A DNA stretch of 64,000 nt from positions 21,631,687-21,695,686 of the forward strand of contig CM067521.1 of the NCBI GenBank assembly GCA_034509495.1, written 5' to 3'. How positions within the stretch are numbered: the first letter of the stretch is position 1; the number at the start of each line of letters is the position of its first letter. Made by a program: the position numbers and the translations under genes. The notes under the pieces are model-generated. The model saw only the letters and a program-made list of their open reading frames with translations, did no database searches and was not told the origin of the DNA. This DNA comes from Acestrorhynchus altus. Lineage: Eukaryota > Chordata > Actinopteri > Characiformes > Acestrorhynchidae. Positions 52,769 through 63,373 of the stretch are shown piece after piece.

Positions 52769-55700
52769 CGAAGGGGTCACAGACAGACAGTGGTTAATAC
52801 AGCACAGACTGATCAACAGACGTGATTTGGGGTGTTCCTGTAAAGGGAGATGACTAGTATGATTGAGCCTGTTGAGGAGTGTGTAGGTGTGTGCCTGTCT
52901 TTGCGTTGGGGTCAGTGAGTTGGAGATGCCCAGCTGCTCAGAGGGAAGTATTTTTTTCCCCACAGTGGGGGTGTGTGTTGCGGATTCTCCTACCCTGGAG
53001 ACGTGTAGACTCTGTGATGGAGCGCCATCACTAGATGCTGTAGTTGTGGTGGGGTTGCTGGCGCACTGCTTTGGACCATGAGAACGAAGCATGGCTGATG
53101 GATACGTGAGAGAGAGAAGAACTACACGTGTATTTATTGACTCTCAAGGATTCCAAAGTGGAACATGTACCAGAACGTTCAGGATTTGTGGTCCGTTTGC
53201 AACCCTGCAATTTCTTGATGAGAGAGCAAATGAAATTTTAAGTTATTTCTTTTTAAAGATGTTCTTTTAATGTGGCTCGATTTTGAGCTAGGTTTTGTTG
53301 TGACGTTTATGTCTCTGATTATAGGTTATACTTAGTGAAAGGGATTTATGGATGGATTATCGGTTGAAAAGGAGAGAGAGAGAACGAGTAGATTCATATT
53401 AATGGTGACAGGGATCAATCCGATTATGAGAAACTTAAACACTTGAGATTCTGCAGCATGGCTAACCTGTATGCTCCTTACGCAAGGCCTAATTCAGTCC
53501 CACTGCTTTCGTGGAAATGACAAACAAGCATCTACCAGTAAATGTGCTTTATTTTTTTGTTTTTTTTATATTCTTTTGCATTTATGTGCTTTGGACAGTT
53601 TAGAAATGCAACAGAATGTTCAGGTGCCAGACCTTGTTTAGTAAATCTGCACAGGGTAGGGTGAACGTTAATTGAGCTTAGTCAACGGATCCTGTTCCGA
53701 ATGAACCGTGACGCTCCCAATCCCAATGAAAATGGAAAGTATTATTTTTTTGTTCATGAAGGAATTTGAAGGAATGTTGCATCAGTTTCACAGAATCACT
53801 GTAAACCATGATTTCTTATTTTTTTGTTTAAAGTTTGCCTCAAACCCTGTAATTATAGAACAAATTATTTATATTTCTGTCTAAATCACCATATTTATAC
53901 AACCCTATGAAGGTTTTCCTGCTTTAGGCTTTATCTTTGTGCCATATTCTTTCATATTCATCAACAAATCCAGCTTTACTTTCCCATAATTTCATTTGCA
54001 CTACACAGGCCTACTTACACCCTATGAAATTGAGCCGTGGCCACAGCAGCATGGTATGTGCAAGTGTTATGTGCAATATACTGCCCAGCCGTAATTTATT
54101 TATAGGTGCTCTGAAAACTTGCCTCGAATAGAAATAAGTAGAAGAGCTTCTGGCACAGAAGCATTATTTCATCCTCTCAGCAAAGCGCCACTAAAAACTG
54201 AAATTGGCGGTGGTTCATGTGCATGCTGTGAAATCTGCTACTGGAGAAATACTGTACTTTTGGCCTTGTTTGCTCTTTTTATGCTTTCTGGTCTTTTGGG
54301 ATTGGTCACTTTCTTTGAATTGAATGTCTGATTTATTTTTCTGAAATGAAGGGAAAAATAAGCCTTAAGACTTGAGTGTTAATAGTCATGCATTTACCAG
54401 GTTTCAGTCGTTTGAGCGGGAAAGAACGCATTGATCTAAACACACTCTGTCCCTTTTAAAACCACGTTCCCTTTCCCACAGGAGTGGACGCAAAAGACGC
54501 ATGCAAATGAAATGGCTCAGTATTTGACTACAGCTTCTCCACATCTCTCGCAAACATTTGAATCCAGACTTCAGGGTCAGATTTGATTGGACAAGTTGAT
54601 TCAACAGGAAAAATGAAATTTGTAATATCTGTAAAAGTCGCTGGAAGTTCCTTCCATTGAATTTCTGCATAATTCACTGGTTGAGATGAAAACAGAGTCA
54701 TTCAGAGCGGTCTGATGGGAAATGGTTTATGGAAGAGAAGCTCAGATACTGGTGATGAAGGAGACAAGGGGCGATACAAGGCATTTGCCTTAAGAAATTA
54801 GAAAATTCAAGTTCATTCAGGTTCATAATTTTACTCAAGATGGTAAGCTGTCATTTTAAATTCATTAAATGTCAAGTGTTATATGTAAGTATCGCAATGT
54901 CACTTTACATGTAACAAATCAAAAATACAGTTTAAATACAGTTAACTAAGGATTTCATGTGATGTTCATGTTCTGTGTCCAAATTTTCCAAACCATATAT
55001 ATCACATAATATATCATATACCACCATTCAGCTGAGATATATCGGGATATGAGTTTTTGTCATTATTGTCCAGCCCTGCCAACAGTTTTCCTTTTGAAAT
55101 GAAATTATGAGCACCAATGAACAGCTTTTGAGCTGCACTAGTAATTCTGCAGTTACAAACGATTCCCCTTCACTGCTCACTGTGGAAAGTCTATAAGTAC
55201 ATTTGCCATTCGTACAGTATAATTGGGAGGATGTTTGCCAATGTGCCAAGACCAACACTGACTGCAGTCCTGTTTGTCATGGTGCTCTAACGTGTAGATG
55301 GCCTTAAAAGAATCGCGCTGTAGTTTATCTGAAACCGAACCAAACCAACGAGTTCCCCCACTCTGAGCATTCGTGTCAAAAGCCTTGGTCATTCCATTGC
55401 CTGAGGTTGTACCGCTCCGCCATGGTGTATTTTATTTCATTTTGAAACTAGTCAACTTTTTGGAAGTAGCTGATTGTACCTTGTGTGTGTATGTGGGTGT
55501 TTTCTGTTGTTTATTTTTTAACATGCTGAGAAATGAATTGCTCTTATTGTGTAACAAAGCCTTTAAGGGCAAAAATCTGAGGGCTCAGACTTGCTGTGAT
55601 TATGCACAACGTTTCTAAGGGAATTGACCTCCTGTGACGAGCTCCGCATCAGTAAACCCTGACTGGCCGCGGCTGCTTTGTCAAAGAGATGATGGGAAAG

Positions 55701-55875
55701 AATGTAAGTTCAAAATGAACAGGAGTAGTGTGCTGTATATACTGAGAAGATCATTTTCGTGTGATTTGTGTTTATTTCCCACTGTTTCCTGATTTCCAGA
55801 CATATGTGTTTCCCTTTTGACCATGTTTTTGGATATTATTTGCACTAAATAATAAAATGAACTTGAATTTCAAAG
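52769..55875 (+). other. pik3c2b: PIK3C2B 3' UTR (inferred)
   Basis: About 3.1 kb follow the stop with no splice or coding signature and only short chance ORFs. A canonical AATAAA at 55851-55856 is the only clear polyadenylation hexamer I found in the stretch. An AU-rich tatttattga is near 53131, and a fragment of a dispersed repeat (ending gtccagccctgcc) lies at 55010-55080. The extent rests on the hexamer alone. Confidence 0.6.
55851..55856 (+). terminator. pik3c2b: Polyadenylation signal AATAAA (PIK3C2B)
   Basis: AATAAA on the + strand about 3.1 kb after the PIK3C2B stop. Cleavage would be expected 10-30 nt downstream. No competing strong hexamer was seen between the stop and this site. 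Confidence 0.55.
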
Positions 55876-57875
55876 GCTGCTGGGAATGCACATGTTGTAG
55901 GGATGAGCTCAAGTGTGTTAATGTCTCTTGCTCACTGTTGCACCACATTGCCACACTGTGCATCATCCTCTTAAAGAGCAATGCTCTAATTACTGCCACA
56001 TCTCCTGCACATGTAAGCACACTGTCTAAGTCTAGTCTATTGCTTCATGTCTTCATCAGTTGATCTCTGACAGGACTCGGTTTGGTAAAATGACCCTGTG
56101 TGAAAAGCATTCATCTCTGTCTGTGGGCCACACCCAGGGTTCCTGTACTCATCCCACCTAGGTAAGAATGACATCAGGCCTGTGCATCTCTTCTAGGATC
56201 TGCCTCTGTGTGTGAGCAGCGTTGGGGTTTGTGTCCTGATTATAGTCATTATCATTAATACAGCCCTGTGGGGGCTAATGATGACTGACAAAACTGTTAA
56301 TTATCCAAACACAAGGCCCCTTCCGTCATGATTTGCTGTTCAAGATGGACCACGTTTGGGATTTCAGGAGAAAACAACAGCGTTAATGTTTTAAAAGGTA
56401 ACATGGAAGCTCTGAAAGAGGTGCAGGATGTTTGATTCAAAATGTCTCACTTCTGCATCTTTAATGAAAGAGGCTCTGTGGAAATGAGGGCAAAATGTAT
56501 TTTTCATATATCTTTGTGTTTTAAGCCTAGGCCTGGACGACACCGCATTCTCAATGTGCACACACTGTGTGTGTGTGTAAGAGGCTGTATTATAATCTGA
56601 GACATTGGCACTGTGGCAAAATGTCACAATATAACACAAACCTCAGCTATATTATTTTTGCGATTACACCACAGTTCTGTCATCGCCGTTTCTTGTTAGA
56701 TTTCTAGCTAAAAAGGGCAGAACCGTATTACTGATTATTCATAATTCATAACCCGATTATTATCCTGAAAACAGCAGATGTTACACTCAGACTTACACTT
56801 TCAGACTAAGAACTAAAAACTTTCTTTACATCTGATTATCTTTAATAACACTGGTATTTGGGTGATTTATATGAGAGACAAACCCTCAAATGAGCTCTTA
56901 ATGTTTCATTTAGGAAGCAGTCAACCTAGAACCACAGCATTCCCTTTAGCGAGTCTGAACTGCTGGTCTGAAACTGCTGCTCTTGTCCTTTTTCACTATC
57001 TATGGTTAACGCAGTTATTTTATTAGTTTTATAACATATCATTTTCTCATGCTCTAGCTAATAATTGAGGTTTTCTGAAACATAAAGCAGAACATTAACA
57101 GTGATATCTGGGGCAGAGAGTGCTGTACTGGGGGTCTGCAGGCAGACCCTTCTCAGTCTAGGACTGAGTATGGCTCTCCTAAAACATCTCTCACCGAATT
57201 GCAATATGGGTTTGGAACTATAGTATAATAGTTTTAACTGTGTGTTTGAGACTAATGATAAAGGAAGTCAGACCACTAACATCTCTGTTCTGAAGCCATG
57301 AAAAAGATATTTATTTGTCTCTTTACCAGTGACCATGCCAGCAGTCATGGCATCTATAGCACCTATAGCGCCCCACTGGGATTTTTCTCAATTCCCAGTG
57401 CTGTTGTTTAACAGAATATTGCATAACATACCAAATAACATTAATGTGAATTCAAGGCTACAATTGCTCTTCAATTATAAACTTATTTTAGTAAAGACTG
57501 TGATTATAATTCATATCCTGAAGCATATGTGAATGATTATACAGTATTGCAGCACATTAATGGTGTCATTCTGTCAACATTTCAAGTAATATGTCCAATC
57601 TACAGAACTATAGTCATGATTACTAGTAAAATGTTATATTTGATATTAGAATTAATCATTGTATTACATTACATTGTATTAATTCTGTTTGTGATTTTAA
57701 GGGGGAACGTTAACTAGAGGTGCACATGTTCTACCCAAGTTGCACAGTATTGTACGTGTCGATGGCACCTGTCGAGGGGTAAGATCTACGTATTATTCAT
57801 GAAGCTGATGTGTTGGAAAGCAGAATAAAAAGCCAAACATAACATTCTGAAACACTTTAAGAAGAACCAAATTGT

Positions 57876-58330
57876 GAACATCTCCACATCATCAGGTCTT
57901 ATGGGGTGTTGCACCCACTCTGCAGTGGTCAGTACTGACCATAAGTGCTCCAAGGAAGGACAACTAGTGATTGTCACAGGATCATGCACATGTAAGGCTC
58001 GCTGTTGTGATCTATAGCTGTGTTTCTCAACCCTGGTCCTGGAGGCAGCCCTACCCTTCATATTTTAGAACTTTCCCTGCTCCCACCACACCTGATTCAA
58101 CTATTTCAGCTCATTAACAAGCCATTCAGAGTTGCAGGGGCATTGTTAAACCTAAAACCTGCAGGGAAGGGGTGCCCCTAGGACCAGGGTTGAGAAACAG
58201 TCTTCCCAACAGGTCCCTCAAGAACCCTTCTTATGGAGTCCACATCTCAGTAAATCAGAACTGTTTTGGTTGCACAAGAGGGGCCTAGACAATATTAGCA
58301 GGGTGGTTTTAATGTTGTGGCTAATGCACA
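57876..58330 (+). mobile_element. Tc1-like transposon remnant interrupted by a MITE
   Basis: The left part (gcagtggtcagtactgacca, gtgctccaaggaaggacaac) resembles Tc1-family transposase coding sequence. The right part (ggagtccacatctcagtaaa, gaactgttttggttgcacaa, then ggtggttttaatgttgtggc) resembles the 3' end and terminus of the same family. A separate TIR element sits between them. Heavily decayed. Confidence 0.65.
58021..58199. mobile_element. 179-bp MITE with perfect 20-bp terminal inverted repeats
   Basis: tgtttctcaaccctggtcct at 58021-58040 is exactly mirrored by aggaccagggttgagaaaca at 58180-58199. No coding capacity. Inserted within the Tc1-like remnant. Confidence 0.85.
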
Positions 58331-58703
58331 TTTTATATTGATGTTCTTTACAAATGTACGAAAGCTGTTTACTCCATGTCCATGTTTTGAATGGCAACAC
58401 TGGAGATGCACAGAGCTCTGGAAATGGCATATAAGCCAGCAGTGCATTGTTATATAACAGGTCTTGTGCATGTATGCACTTGCCACGTGCGATTGTCCTT
58501 TTCCGACCATCCCTTACTTCTTCTCCAGGTCGCAGACTTTAGAGACGCTCCCTCAGTCTTTCTGATGAAATCTCCCTTCTTTCTTTGGTTCACAGGGTTG
58601 CCAGGTCCGCGAATTTCCCGCCTGCTTGAAAACGCACTAATTTATCCTGAACATCAAAAAGCTTCTGTTACAAACAGAACAAAGATGAGTGATGTGTTAC
58701 AGG

Positions 58704-58815
58704 TTACAGATATGGGGGGTTACAGATATGGGGGGTTACAGATGTGTGATGTTACAGATATGGGGGGTTACAGATGTGTGATGTTACAGATGTGTGATGT
58801 TACAGATGTAGTGGG
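58704..58815 (+). repeat. 16-bp minisatellite, 7 units of two alternating types
   Basis: Units ttacagatatgggggg (A), ttacagatgtgtgatg (B) and one ttacagatgtagtggg (C) in order A A B A B B C, with a partial eighth unit. Lies about 500 bp upstream of the PPP1R15B CpG-rich region. Confidence 0.95.
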
Positions 58816-58889
58816 TTACAGAGTAAAAGATCAGTAAACAACAAACAGATTAAACTGACCAACAGTACAATGGATATTCATATAACATG

Positions 58890-59025
58890 GAATTTTAATC
58901 ACCAGGATTTCTATTGACTAGGAATACTAATGATCAAGAATTCTAATGATGAAGATTTCTAATCAGGAACTTTGATTGGGAATTCTAATGATTAATATTT
59001 CTAATGATTGGGAATTCAGAAATGA
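58890..59025 (+). repeat. Degenerate AT-rich tandem array
   Basis: Variants of gaattctaatgat (ggaatactaatgat, gaattctaatgatg, gatttctaatcagg, gggaattctaatgat) follow one another with 14-19 bp spacing. Confidence 0.65.
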
Positions 59026-59358
59026 AAGGTTCTGAACTGTATAAAATAAGATTATACACAGAGTAAGACTGACAGATTTAAGGTGGCAGGTGTCTTTTGT
59101 GTGACTCAGCTTCGGAGGGGTTTCAGACAGAGAGGGGATTCGTGTTTAGCACCTGGCAACCCTGTCAGTTTCAGGAGGAGCGTGTCCCGGAGCGGCCAGA
59201 CGGACGGACAGACAGACGGCGGTTCGAAGAGCGGATCTTTGCGGTTTAAAGTGTTTCTTTACGAAGCTCCAGGTTCGGAGTGACTTTATAAACATTAACC
59301 GGGTTTCCGGTCCGCGGCCGACTTCCGGCTCCGAAAGAAAACATTTCCGTTACGGATT

Positions 59359-59403
59359 ATGGAGGGAAATGTCCCGCGTTCTTCCGTCTACCCGGCCTTT
59401 TAA
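59359..59403 (+). other. uORF 1 in presumed PPP1R15B leader (14 codons)
   Basis: ATG at 59359 (gattATGg, G at +4) runs 14 codons to TAA at 59401. It terminates well before the main ATG at 59730. It counts as a uORF only if transcription starts upstream of it. Confidence 0.4.
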
Positions 59404-59451
59404 CGTCCGTTTAACGGCTGATTAACGTCCCGCTGCCCCGCCGGGGTGGAG

Positions 59452-59550
59452 ATGAAGACTGGGGGCAGTATGGGGGGCTCCGGGGGGCTTCAGTGTTTAT
59501 CTGCGTGTAACCGGCCGGAAACGCTCAAACCTGCTCTTTTAGCGAACTAA
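59452..59550 (+). other. uORF 2 in presumed PPP1R15B leader (32 codons)
   Basis: ATG at 59452 (gagATGa, G at -3) encodes a Gly/Ser-rich 32-residue peptide ending at TAA 59548-59550, with a second in-frame ATG at 59470. Of the three it has the best start context. It leaves 179 nt before the main ATG, compatible with reinitiation. Confidence 0.5.
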
Positions 59551-59709
59551 CCCTCCGGGACACACGTTTATCCGACCTCCGCGACGTTTTTGTGCCCGTC
59601 AAAGCCGCCGTTTCTGCGCTGAAACGTCAACTTAGCGTCCTGAAGACAAGTTGATCAGACCCGCCGGGTTGCCTTTATTGCAAAACTCCCCGCGTCTCTA
59701 ATTACCCGT

Positions 59710-59745
59710 ATGTGGAGGACAGTCCGACCATGTTTAACAGTTTGA
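59710..59745 (+). other. uORF 3 overlapping the PPP1R15B start codon
   Basis: ATG at 59710 in a weak context (cgtATGt) reads 11 codons in another frame and stops at TGA 59743-59745, past the main ATG at 59730. Translation of it would bypass the main start. Confidence 0.45.
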
Positions 59746-61448
59746 CTTCAGAGGGACTCTTCCGCCCCGGGGGTCCCCAGCAGCCCACCGCCGGCCCGGG
59801 GAGGGGGGGCTCTAGGCCGGAGAGCTCGTGGGTCAGTCTGCTGACCACGGTGTCGAGGCCGGCCTGGTCACTCCTGCACAGGTACCTCCCTGGGAAAGGA
59901 CAGAGGCCGAGTCTAGAACCCTGGGAATCCGACGTGGACATGGGGACCCTCGTGCCGGACCCCCCCGGTGCAGCCCCCCTGGACACTCTGCCCTGGCTGA
60001 CCACAGACCCGCTGACCGGACTGGGGGTTGAAGTCCCGCAGCATCCTGCCCCTGCGGGGTACCTGACCGTGGCGAGGAACCTCCTCAGCCAGGTGTTGCT
60101 GAAAGAAGCCAGGGGAACCTGGTACTCGGAACCACAGGTTGGGCTCCCCGGTGGGTCATGGTGGGACGGGCTGTGGGGTAACAGTACCGGTGACTGCCCC
60201 CAACCCAGGGTACCCACCTCATCCCGGACTAGAACATCAACTGACACAAAGTGGCTGCATTGTGCAGAGCATCACACCAGGGGTCATTGTCCGGCAGCTG
60301 AGCGTGCTTCAGTGGTCTGTGACACTGTGGACTCAATGCCCGCAGAAAGCGCTGGATCCTCACCGTTCAAAGAGCCAGTACACAATGAAGGCCTTCACAT
60401 GCCCCGGCCCGAATCCCTGCCGAGCTCAGAGCATCTCCCATCAGTTCCCCAGCACAGCGTCCTGGGACATCTGGTCGGTGCCAGAGCTGTCGCCGCCTGC
60501 AGTGAGGTGGCGGTTCTGACCCCAGACCAAGACAATGGCTATTCCAGTCTGGAGGAGGAAAATGCAAACAGCAAACAGCTTATTATGAAACTTGGGGGGG
60601 AGAAGCAGGATTCAGAGAGGCCTACAGCTTCCCAGGGGAGCCATGCTGGAAGCCAGGGTGAGGGAGGCGAAGGTGTTGAGAGTCCTCAGTCTGAGGAGGT
60701 GAAGGGCAAAGAGGAGAAGGAGGAACAGGGAGAGGAGGCCTCTGCATCCGCGTCTGTGGACGAGGCCCAGCCGGACCTGTCTGTTCCTCGCTGCCAGAAC
60801 AAGGCGATCGCGTACATCATGGGCAGTCCTTGTAGCGATGAGTCTGCCTCGGACAGCGACAGCGACTGGGACAGCAACGATGATGACGGCTTTGACAGCG
60901 AAGGCTCTTCCCGCTTTTCAGATTCGGAGGACCTAGAAGACAGTGATGATGGGGAGGAGGATGAGGAGGATTCCGAAGCCGATGACTTCGACTCAGAAAG
61001 TGAAAGGCTGTGGAATTCGCTGTGCCAAAACAGGGATCCCTACAACCCACGCAATTTCACTGCACCCATACGGACAGCACCCATGGCATCTTCTGGTGCT
61101 GTGGAATCGCCGCTCTCGGGGTCCCCAGCTGAGAATGAGGACACGTTTTCTTCCCCTTCACCTCTGGTACCCCAGGAGGAGTCCAGTGACGATACCTGTT
61201 CGATGGACGAGGCAGAAAACCTTAGACTGTGGAACTCTTTTAGCTGCTCAGCAGACCCTTACAATCCCCTAAACTTCCAGGCCCCAACTAGGACTCGAGA
61301 GACAGCCAAGGGTCGCTGTAAAAAGGGGGCACCTCTTGGGCCTCCAATCTATAAGAAAGAGGAGGCCGAGGAGAGATTGGACAGTGGGTTCTCAGAAATG
61401 TCTCCTTTACAAGGGGTGGAAAAATCCAGATGTGTCAGACTGAAGAAG
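59730..61448 (+). CDS. ppp1r15b: PPP1R15B coding exon 1
   Basis: Starts at ATG 59730 (ccgaccATGt, A at -3), opening MFNSLTSEGLFRPGG. The frame stays open upstream only through a GTG at 59712. Residues 1-573. The donor is aag|gttggt, chosen because the next exon then reads KK-VTF as in human. Reading through the donor gives about 27 unrelated residues to a TGA at 61527. The exon is GC-rich for this window, especially its first 600 nt. Confidence 0.94.
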
Positions 61449-63373
61449 GTTGGTGGGATTTGTCTTAAATGTAAATTTACAAGACAGGAAAAGCATCCCA
61501 AATTGCCAGATTGGGGTCACAGTTCCTGAACAGTTTAATTATGATTGTGTAATTAGGTTGCTCCTTTAGAAGGAGGTAAGTGGGGAGGTTTGAACACCTG
61601 CAACATCTGGAGAGGTAGCGTTAGTCACAGAGGGGAGTAGGTAGTAATCCATGTTTTGCTTAATGAATCAGACAGGCATACATCTTAACGGTCATACAGA
61701 AAGAGAAGGTGGGGAAACAAAGGTTGCATATTTTTCTTACCAACAAAACCATAAAACCACAGGGGAAGCTGTGACAAATTCACATGACAGTGTAAAGGGG
61801 TTCCCCAGTTCTTGTGGTGAAGTATGCTGTGCTTTTCAGATTTTCGTGCATAGATGAGGTAGATCCCAAGTGGGTGTTGCCCATGGTTCTTATCTAGACA
61901 CGTTGAATGCTGTAATTATTGAACATTGGCACTTACCTGTACCTGTGGGGAGCGCTATTGTAATTTTGACCACCAGATGTGCCATTTGGTCTTTGGTCAG
62001 TTTCAGTGTTCATTCATATTGACCAAAAGGTTTTGCACAAACTTGGCAGTAAGACATATTTTACATATTTTTCCTTGATTTGACTTTGAGAGAGCGCAAA
62101 CCATGTATCCCGAAAGGTGGCCCAACCTAAGGCCGGGTAATCCAACCAGCTTGCTTATTCACATCGTTGCTGTCCATTGAAAAATATGTATCTCCAAAAT
62201 GATGACTTTACTGAAAGCAAAATGTTCTTCAGTTTGAAGTTAATGTCAAACAACAGTTTATTCTAAGAGCTTTTATGTTTGTCTAATCGTCCAGAATCGT
62301 TTACAGAGTACACAGAGTGTGACTAGAGGTGCAAATGATGTGCTGTTCCATTGGAAAGGATTGAGTATCTAATGTAGACATTATTACCTCAACCTGCAGT
62401 AATTATTGTTTGCTGTGCATCTGTATAGATTTTCATATGCATCAGCGTGAGCAGTCATGATGTGCAGTTATTTCTGCTTCTGACACAGAGAGACTTCCAT
62501 AGGCTTAGCTGTGAAAATGATGTAAAGCCATGCAAGTGGACCATTTCCCTTTTTTGCGCTGTGATCATCTGATGCAACGCTTCCATTTCACGCTCTCCAG
62601 GGAGGCATGAGTGAATGCTCTGCCCGTTGCTCATTATCACGCAATTCCATGGCCCATTTTTCCATTTGACTCCACACGAGTCATGCGCTTTTCCAGACAC
62701 TAAGGAATGGGATGACCAATCCTTCAGCCCCCCTCGTCTGGGAAATCTTGCCTGCTTACATCTTTGTTTGCATTATGCCTCAGTCATTTCACGTAGAACT
62801 GAAATGTTACTTGGCAACAGTGAATAGTGATGGCATATACTTGTAGGTTGTATGAATGTCTTGATTTTCCTCCTCATCGTCTTGCTGTCGAAGCAGATAC
62901 GCTTTCATTTGTAACAGTCAGTCCTCTAGGTGTGGCTGTTGGACAAATCACCATTCACTCTCGGACTGTACCCATTAATCTCTGGTTCATTTGTGACAGC
63001 TTTTTCTCCTACGTTGTTTTCAATTACTTTGAAGAAGATCTTGAACTTGAAGGGTGGAAAGCGTTTCATTTAAACACCACCTGACATTTTAATGCAGTTT
63101 GGTAATCATCTCTACAGCTGTCACTAAAGAGAAACATGACCGGGGTACCACTTTAAGCATTGTCATTTCGTCTTTGTGCAGGTGACGTTCGTGGAGGAAG
63201 TAGAGGAGTTCTATGCCAGCAGTGACGAGGACCGCCACGGCCCTTGGGAAGAGTTCGCCCGAGATCGTTGTCGCTTCCAGCGCCGTGTCCAGGAGGTGGA
63301 GGAGACCATCAGTTATTGCCTGGCCCCAACCTTCCGCCTTGTCATCTTTCAAAGACTGTACCATAGTAGTTGA
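59730..63373 (+). CDS. ppp1r15b: PPP1R15B (CReP), PP1 regulatory subunit for eIF2alpha dephosphorylation (two exons)
   Basis: Joined exons 59730-61448 and 63182-63373 give 636 aa (human 713). The protein scaffolds PP1 and G-actin to remove the stress phosphate from eIF2alpha at the ER, constitutively in contrast to GADD34. Visible features: an N-terminal hydrophobic/amphipathic stretch WVSLLTTVSRPAWSLLHRYL (about 34-53) as in the ER-targeting region of the family; TPDQDNGYSSLEEE (264-277) matching human CReP; an acidic Asp/Ser/Glu belt (about 370-424); two repeats built on LWNS and DPYNP-NF (about 427 and 500); and the PP1-binding KVTF at 573-576 split by the intron. Adjacency to PIK3C2B and the DQDNGY motif favour 15B over 15A. 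Confidence 0.95.
61449..63181 (+). other. ppp1r15b: PPP1R15B intron
   Basis: A 1733-nt GT-AG intron in phase 0. I see no second gene, transposon or long tandem repeat in it; ORFs here are short and unconserved. Confidence 0.85.
63182..63373 (+). CDS. ppp1r15b: PPP1R15B coding exon 2 (PP1/actin-binding C-terminus)
   Basis: Residues 574-636, with VTFVEEVEEFYASSDEDRHG, then PWEEFARDRCRFQRRVQEVE and YCLAP. Completes the RVxF-type PP1 site. Trp595 in GPWEEFARD lies in the segment that contacts G-actin/eIF2alpha in the family, and an Arg-rich helix follows. Acceptor tttgtgcag, stop TGA 63371-63373. Confidence 0.95.
   Translation: MTFVEEVEEFYASSDEDRHGPWEEFARDRCRFQRRVQEVEETISYCLAPTFRLVIFQRLYHSS

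Larger units (their letters stand above)
55880..59080. other. Intergenic region between PIK3C2B and PPP1R15B
   Basis: About 3.2 kb of AT-rich sequence. Contains a Tc1 remnant with a nested MITE (57876-58330), a 16-bp minisatellite (58704-58815) and a degenerate AT-rich array (58890-59025). No gene seen in 55880-57870. Confidence 0.75.
59080..59729 (+). promoter_or_regulatory. ppp1r15b: PPP1R15B CpG-rich promoter and 5' leader
   Basis: An abrupt rise in CpG and GC content compared with the AT-rich sequence upstream. It contains tttataaa at 59284-59291 (TATA-like), acttccgg at 59321-59328 (ETS-type CCGGAAGT on the other strand) and another tttccgg nearby. The transcription start cannot be fixed from sequence. 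If it lies near 59310-59350, the leader is about 400 nt and holds three uORFs. Confidence 0.6.

Noticed and set aside
59712..59729. Six-residue N-terminal extension of PPP1R15B from a GTG
   Set aside because: It needs a non-ATG start; the ATG at 59730 has a better context (A at -3).
59702..60247. 181-aa minus-strand ORF opposite PPP1R15B exon 1
   Set aside because: A shadow of a GC-rich coding exon. The + strand frame has clear CReP homology, splice sites and continuation in exon 2.
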